Assembly: GCA_038030265.1 (NCBI GenBank)
Contig: CM075942.1
Span: 14,156,029-14,220,028, forward strand
DNA length: 64,000 nt
Source of the DNA: Corythucha ciliata
Lineage: Eukaryota; Arthropoda; Insecta; Hemiptera; Tingidae
Direction of reading: 5' to 3'
Below are positions 58,201-64,000 of the stretch, piece by piece (position 1 is the stretch's first letter; each line of letters opens with the position of its first letter). A program made the position numbers and the translations under genes. The notes below the pieces were generated by a model. That model had not been told where the DNA came from and ran no database searches. It saw only the letters and a program-made list of their open reading frames with translations.

Positions 58201-60061
58201 AGTCCACATAGATAGCAGTAAATGGACGAGCCTTGAGGTTGCGAAGACACTGGCGTCATTTTCGCTGTACCGTTCGAACAGGCGGCTGGTAATTGGTAGC
58301 GACGGGCTTCGAGCGGTATCTTATCCATTTCCATAACGTCCCACTGTGTGGCAAGCATGCCGAGACATTTGGTGCAAATGAGGATTCTACCAGTAGAGTC
58401 AACGGCTTCAGTTGAGCCCAGAAGGGGCCGTAAACAGGGAAAATGCATAGCGTGGGAGTTGATGCCTAAACAATGAAACAACAAAAAATGTTAAAACCCA
58501 TCATTCTCAAACAACAAAAATACGAGTATTACCTTCTGCCGACGTAGGAACCCATTCAGTTTCATTTCTTGGGACTAGAACACAACACGATGGACATAAG
58601 TAGGAGGAAGTTGATGTGACTCCAGCTGAGTCATCTTTGGGCGGTGGCTGTTGTTGGTGATGTTGTATTAGATGAGCTTGTAGTTGTGATGGTTGCGGTG
58701 GGGGTTGTGGTTGAACCAGCGATTGCTTTGGAGTTGACGGTTTAGACAGTTCGTACGGTTTGAATCTGATGTCGTTGTTTTGATGACTGTACTGGGTGTT
58801 GGATTTAGGAGCAGGAGACTGGTGTGGTGCTGAGTTTGACTGTAAGGTTTGGTAGGAGGAGGCTGGAGGTTGTGAGGGTGGTTGTTGTGGGGAGGGTGGG
58901 GGCGGTGTGGGCTGAAGGGGAGGGCCGGGGACACTTGGATACCCCGGCTGTTTCTGAGGTATCGACTTATAACATATCGAGCAAACTTCAACTTTCCCCT
59001 GAGGCGAGATTGATTTAGCCCTGATCGGTTTCTCAAGCCGAGTAATGAACGGATAATAAGTTGCTCCGTCTGGATTTGGGGAAGCGAACATAGTTCGAAT
59101 CGAAGTAGTCGGATATTCGAGGGAACAAGTATAACACACGAATGTGTCTTGCGCAGGTGGACACCCAGGGCGTTTCCTAAGTACGTAGTTCCTATCCCCG
59201 TGAGGAACTCCCTGGGCCTGATACACTTGCCACTGTTGAAGTAAATGCTGGTGGCAAGCCGAACAAGCGAGCATCCTCCCCGCGGAATCCATTGGCCTTG
59301 ATTTCGAAGGTCTTGAGTGAAGCATTAAAGATGGGAAAAATGGTTGGTTCGATGCCGTAGGTCTTGCACCTACAGGAATCAACGACCCCCGTACATGCTC
59401 TTCCCCGCAAATATAACACACTTGAGTGTTCGAATTCTTATCAGGCATTGACAGGTCTAAAATGTCAGTTCCTGTTGAACTGGTGTAACTAGTTGGCGTA
59501 GTTGACGAGTTTCCATTGCTCGGCTGTTGATGCTGCGGCTGTGGAACACCGCTCAGAGGACTCTGGCGAAGGTCCAACGCCGAGTTCGACTTGACAACAG
59601 CCGCTGATGAATCCTCCATGGGCGTCAGTGACGTCTCTCTGTACACAGGCGCCGCCGTAATTCCCATCACGTCGTTAGCGTACTCTTGACTTTGAACACT
59701 CATCTCGGCTCCCGCATAGGGCCCGCTGTCGACTCGTTTCAACCAGTACAGCCGTCGCGAATGAGGCGTATTGTCTTTTTGATACCGGTCCCATTGTTGC
59801 ATGAGTAGAGTGTAACAGAGGTAACAAGCTCGAACGTAGGGTAGCGGATCTCCTATCCGTCGAAGACCCAGAGGAGGCTCGTGAGAATCCAAAAATGGAA
59901 AGTACGGTTCGTCGGGGTCGGGCCCGGGAGCTGATTTTAAAATATGATTTGCAACGCCCAGGCTTCCACATACGTAGCAGCCGTTCTCTGAAAATAACAA
60001 AATCGTTCCTTTAAGATTTGAGTTTATGTAAATTAAAGATCCATTTCAACTTACGCTCCAT
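55281..60061 (-). CDS. Large nuclear-type protein with six paired Cx2C modules, possibly GSE1-like
   Basis: Nine coding exons join in frame to 1406 residues: 60055-60061, 58533-59987, 57666-58465, 56941-57605, 56405-56879, 56128-56344, 55840-56049, 55573-55761, 55281-55483. The ATG (60061) is followed after 7 nt by an intron, and AG just before the leader suggests a further 5' UTR intron. Module 1 has Cys at residues 6, 9, 57 and 60. Five more follow with the pattern CY-x-CG...(Y/F)FPFL...C-x2-C...QW-x2-Y, all in the two largest exons. Next come Ser/Gln/Pro-rich linkers with polyP, H6 and a Q run. Then come [38 protein letters not shown] and a C-terminal coiled coil ending [15 protein letters not shown]. 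The C-terminal third recalls metazoan GSE1, linked to HDAC/CoREST repression, but I cannot confirm that. The Cys modules look like zinc sites. Confidence 0.85.
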
Positions 60062-60699
60062 AACGGCTGAACCTATGTAGTACTCCAGTCTGGAACGCAG
60101 AGAAAATTAATTAAAAATTAAAGAAAACCATTTCAAAAACAGCAGTAGATACGCATCAGGGTAATAATAAGAATAGTAATAATACCCTGGCAAGTCCCAC
60201 AGGATGTCGCTCCACCGCGATTTTTGCGACCTTATAAAAAAGGAAGAGAGTGAAGTATATAGTGAGTAACTCAAATTTTCAGTCCCATCCGGGCATATTT
60301 GGGCAATCTGCAATCTGGTCAGTAGACCAGACCAGAGGGCAGACTGGTCAATTGATTGGACTGTCGTGTCCCACGAAAATTGCCGCTAGTGAGCTGGAGG
60401 TGGAGAGTGAATGTGAGCGCGGAATAGGTTTTCCGCAGCCAAAAATTATGTTGTGTGCCAAAATCTTGGGTTTTGTACTAGAGAAATGGGGTCTGGTACT
60501 GGTGCCAGGACTGGAGCGTAGCCATGAGGGAGCAGGAGTTGGCTGATGCTCGCCTGTCTCCAATTCGTTTTTGTTGCTACCCATTTTATCATTTTTAAAA
60601 TATGAAAATAACATCAAATATGGCCGACAAAGGTCAATTAACGAACGCGAGAAACGAAAAAAAAAAGATGAACTATCTGCACCCTCAAAAAACAATTAC
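60062..60699. other. 5' flank of the Cx2C-module gene
   Basis: This should contain the 5' UTR exon(s) and promoter of the minus-strand gene. No TATA box stands out. No separate gene is supported. Confidence 0.45.
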
Positions 60700-61610
60700 A
60701 AACTTGCAATTTCGTCGATATTTAGCCCAACTATATGTATTTAACTAATTTATAGCTAGCTTAACGTATTTAGCTCCGAATCATGTAATTTTGAGACTAG
60801 GTACCCGTAAAGCAACCTTTGGGAGTTCTCGGGGTCAGCTGGACCCGGAAAAAACTAAGCTTGGCATTTAGCCGAATTTTAACACGAGAAAGTTGCATTT
60901 TCGCAGGAATTAAGAACCTGTACTTGCAATGCAGCAGATATTAAGCCAGGAAGCCTTTAACGATTCAAGGCGTTGGGTGCTTTGGGACACGGCTATACCT
61001 TGAGTTCCGCCGCCACAAAAAAAAAGGCCCCGAAACTTGCAACTTTGTTAAATTAAAACCCTAAACTTGCAATAAAGGCCCGAAACTGTCAACTTCGCGG
61101 ATATACCTATAGGAAACTCGTAATTTTTCTCAAATTTGGAACTGAGCTTGCACTCACAAATACTTACAATATTATGGATTAAAACACGGCAAATGTACAA
61201 GGCAAAAACCACTATACTTCCTTTTCCAAACGGGAACATAAAATTAAAAAGGGGCCAGAAACTTGCTATTTAGCAGAAGTATAGACCAGAAGTTGTACTT
61301 TCGCGAAGTAAAGATCAGAAACTACTTATTTCGCGAATATTTAGACTTAAAACTTGCCATTTCGAAACTGGCAATTTTCAGCCGCGGATATTTACCTCCA
61401 AAATTTTGTAATTTTGCGGCTAGTCGTCTGACTTCAGGCGCTGTTGCGACCCATAATGCCGTCACCAAAAAATGGTCCCAAAATTTCGCGAAAATAAAGA
61501 CAAGAAATTTTGCGATTATTTAGTGCCAAAGCTTGCAATTTCGCAGATTTTTAACTTTGAATGATGTAATTTTGTGGTAATATATGCCAGGCTTCGGGCA
61601 AATATTGCCC
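60700..61610 (+). repeat. Type C array
   Basis: Units of AAACTTGCAATTTCGCGGAT-ATTTAGCCC type, strongly diverged, about 30-35 bp each. Non-array phrases interrupt it, for example near 60830 and 61180. Confidence 0.7.
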
Positions 61611-61720
61611 CACAAATGACCGGGTCCCACTTTGTAAAGTAATATCAGTCAAATTTGCTTTTTCTGTACTTTAACTCGTGTTTTAAAGCCAAACCAATCA
61701 GGTTCTGAGACCCACCGGGA

Positions 61721-61855
61721 ATTCCACCACAGGGAGTTTGGTTGGAGTTACCAAGCTCTAGCATTGTTTACTTATATTGTGATGCATTTTTTTTGTTTTT
61801 TTTTTTTGGTAATACTGAGTTAACGTAACTCAAACTTTAACTCTCGGTGGTGAAA
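61721..61855. mobile_element. MITE, copy 2 of the 3149-3270 family
   Basis: The ends are ATTCCACCACAGGGAGT and ACTCTCGGTGGTGAAAT (inverted). The internal words match the copy at 3149-3270. It lies between the type C and type B arrays. Confidence 0.7.
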
Positions 61856-61859
61856 TCCT

Positions 61860-62940
61860 CCATAAGAAACCAATTTATCGGATTTCACTCACTAAAAAAG
61901 AAAATTTCGCTAATTTTTGCAGCTGATAAAGCAATTTCACGGCATGGCGTGATACAAATTTCACGGATTTTATGCACTAAAATCCTATTTTTGCAGGTCT
62001 GACTCACCAGAAATTATTTTCGTTGATTTCACGCTCTAAAAACCTTTTCGCTGATTTATCTAACTACGTATGAACTAATTTTCAGGGTTCTGGCTCACAG
62101 AAACCCAAATTTCGCGGTTGTTTTACTGCTGAAAATCCAATTTCGCGGCTTTTTGTAGCTTAAAAACCAATTTCTTGAGCTTTTTCTCATTAAAAAAAAA
62201 AAAGAACATCTCTTTCACTCGCTGAGCAGGATTATCACACTAATCAAAGCATTTTCACGACTATGCGAAATTATACTTTGTTCATTAAGATTGCTGATTT
62301 TACTCGTTAAAACGCAAATTTGGCTCACTAAAATGCTAGTTTCGTGGGTTCCGTGTTCCCCGCTGAAGAACTAAAACCCCTATTTCGTGGATTTTAGGCT
62401 TGCCGTAAACCCAAATTTACCCGTAAAATCCAATATCGTATGGGTTGGCTCGTTGAAATGATCAATTCACAGGCAGAAAATACTATTTTTTCAAATTCAA
62501 ACGCCTGTAAAAAGCCAAAGCTCTTGGCCCGGAAGCAATTGTGAAAATCTCAATTTCGTGCGACCTCCTTCAGTACCAGACATCATGCGATCTTCTCAGA
62601 AAATGCGATTTTCTAAGAAGCTGGTAGAACGCTTGTGTTGAAGACAGACTTGAAAGTTAACAGGCCTGCAAGTTCCTGAAAAGGAGCCACCATTCATCTG
62701 TACGACACAGACGATATACAGACACAGACGATACGTAGACAGAAGAGTCCATTTTGGGGGACTAAATTTCCGCAGTTTCCGTACCAGGGCGACGAGTAAG
62801 CGTTAAGCGTTCTGCGTTGAGAAATTACCGAGATCATCTGACTTGTGCTCACCTGAAGCTGCCCACCCCTAAATCAAAGGCTGACTACGCCCCTGTCATG
62901 AACCAGCTATTTTTCAGCTTTTAGTCAAGAATTAGCGTTT
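61860..62940 (-). repeat. Composite array element fragment, copy at 62 kb (reverse)
   Basis: The reverse complement matches 40620-41395 in order: type B array (61870-62470), the GAGCTTTGGCTTTTTAC stretch, the CAGGGGCGTAG junction (ending 62895) and the flanking GGTTCATG. Relative to the 41-kb copy it carries extra sequence at about 62590-62860, containing a short CAGACGATA duplication. Confidence 0.7.
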
Positions 62941-63310
62941 TTTCTTTTTTCTAAATTTTATTCGCTGTAGCAGCTTTATCAATTACATCAGTCAATGTAG
63001 TTTTCTCAACTTTATCTGTCAATAAGCGTTTTTTCTCAATAAGCACTTTTCACACATTTTAGTCGACAATATGATTTTTTTCGATTTTAGCCACGCATTA
63101 GCAATTTCTTTCGCTTTAGACATGAATTAGCACTTTATGTCAGCCACTAAGAGGCCTTGGAAATAGTGAATTTTTTTCTATTTTGGCTGAGAATGAGCGG
63201 TTGGTCTTAATGCTAGCCGCGAATTAGCACTTAGTCTCGTTTAAAAGTCGTAAAGTTGCCCCTGCAAACAGCGAATGTCTGATTTTTCAATTTTAGCTAT
63301 GATTGAGCGC
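62905..63310 (-). repeat. Type A array, reverse orientation
   Basis: Units read ATTTTAGCCGCGAATTAGCA on the plus strand, continuing directly from the composite fragment to its left. Confidence 0.65.
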
Positions 63311-63385
63311 TATTGATGATGAGTATCTTTGTTCCATTGTTCGGAAAAAGAAATCTGAATAATCCGGAGCCCCCCTAGACGCGGG

Positions 63386-63415
63386 GCCTCGGGCCCGTGA
63401 CTAAAGACGGCCCTG
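63386..63415 (+). repeat. GC-rich terminus of the composite element family
   Basis: GGGCCTCGGGCCCGTGACTAAAGACGGCCCTG ends at 63415. It is the same terminal motif as at 20051-20070 and 41435-41464, and is inverted at 16281. Confidence 0.7.
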
Positions 63416-64000
63416 CTGATACCCAAAGAAGTTTTCTGCGTTTTTGGTCAGTCTTGGTGTTGATTGGGGGGGGGGGGGGCAAGTTGTCAGTTTCCGAGCG
63501 ACTTTGCCAGTTTCATGGCGAACCCATGTTTGACCTTTCCTGGTCCACACGAAGGGGGGGGGGGGAAGACAGTCCGAGTTTCAAGGTAAAAATTAATAAA
63601 TTTTGGAGAGTTAGACGAATGTTTCTTTTTCGGGCTTAACTAAACGGTTTCAGAGGCCAAACAGCCATAGTTAAGTCAGCGGCAAAAATTGACAGTTGCT
63701 TCTAACTAAACTCAATATTTTCTGGCGAATAGAATAATCGAAGTGAGTTTCTAATTAGAAAATGTCAACCTTTCTAGCAAAATAATCAGTTTTTGTGGGC
63801 AAAAAATCAGTTTCTGAGGTTAAATAATTAGTTTTCCCGTGTGATAAATGAGGTCGCCCAATCAGCATAGATGCGATTCAAATTCGTTACAGCATGGAGC
63901 ATCGTCAAATTGAAACATCATTGAAGATTCGGTTTCTTGTAGTTGAATTGTCAGTCAAATTTGCGGATTTAGGGCTGAAATACACTCGTTTTATAGTCAA
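63416..64000. other. Nothing recognised to the window end
   Basis: G runs lie near 63467-63479 and 63555-63566. The last 300 bp are AT-rich with faint ATCAGTTT(C/T)TG-type repetition (63720-63840), perhaps another degenerate array. Confidence 0.4.

Overview
This is a eukaryotic nuclear window. Coding regions are split by GT-AG introns, many only 60-100 bp long, and compact TATA/initiator promoters drive small secreted-protein genes. About half or more of the sequence is transposon-derived. The secreted Tyr-rich proteins, the TCAGT-type initiators and the mix of PIF/Harbinger, Tc1/mariner-like and CR1/Jockey-like elements point to an arthropod, perhaps an insect. The species cannot be fixed from the sequence.

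Genes, left to right: (1) a class I unconventional myosin on the minus strand (5269-11402). I traced 19 exons from the P-loop to the stop codon. The first roughly 80-90 residues of the motor are not found and probably lie beyond the repeat block to the right. (2) A two-exon gene for a secreted protein with four 19-residue YLP repeats (29520-30342, minus). (3) and (4) Two intronless genes for small secreted Tyr-rich proteins (45195-45764 and 52382-52750, plus). (5) A nine-exon gene for a 1406-residue nuclear-type protein with six paired Cx2C modules, Pro/Gln/His-rich linkers and a coiled-coil C-terminus (55281-60061, minus), possibly related to GSE1. Genes 2-4 share a TATA box about 32-33 nt upstream of the presumed start site and a short leader, so they may be co-regulated cuticle or matrix genes.

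Mobile DNA. There is a tight hairpin MITE (155-490) and a nest of elements inside a long inverted repeat (2301-4521). A Tc1/mariner-like element has ~600-bp terminal inverted repeats (TIRs) and a decayed transposase (25829-27647). A PIF/Harbinger element (32968-38353) still carries both of its genes, a transposase with one in-frame stop and a Myb/SANT-like partner, with a 5'-truncated LINE inserted between their 3' ends. A repeat family has copies at 3394, 24168 and 38421, and the last was hit by a tRNA-derived SINE with a 12-bp target duplication.

The most unusual theme is a set of degenerate arrays with ~30-bp units, in three flavours that share a TTCGCGG core. They occur in both orientations at about 12.9-14.1, 16.8-20, 32.4-33, 40.9-41.4, 46.7-49.6 and 60.7-63.3 kb. 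Several sit inside elements with inverted termini (CAGGGTG... or ...TAAAGACGGCCCTG), so whole transposons seem to have carried and dispersed minisatellite-like payloads. A ~470-bp-arm foldback lies inside one of them. No rRNA, free-standing tRNA gene, CRISPR array or bacterial-type operon was seen.
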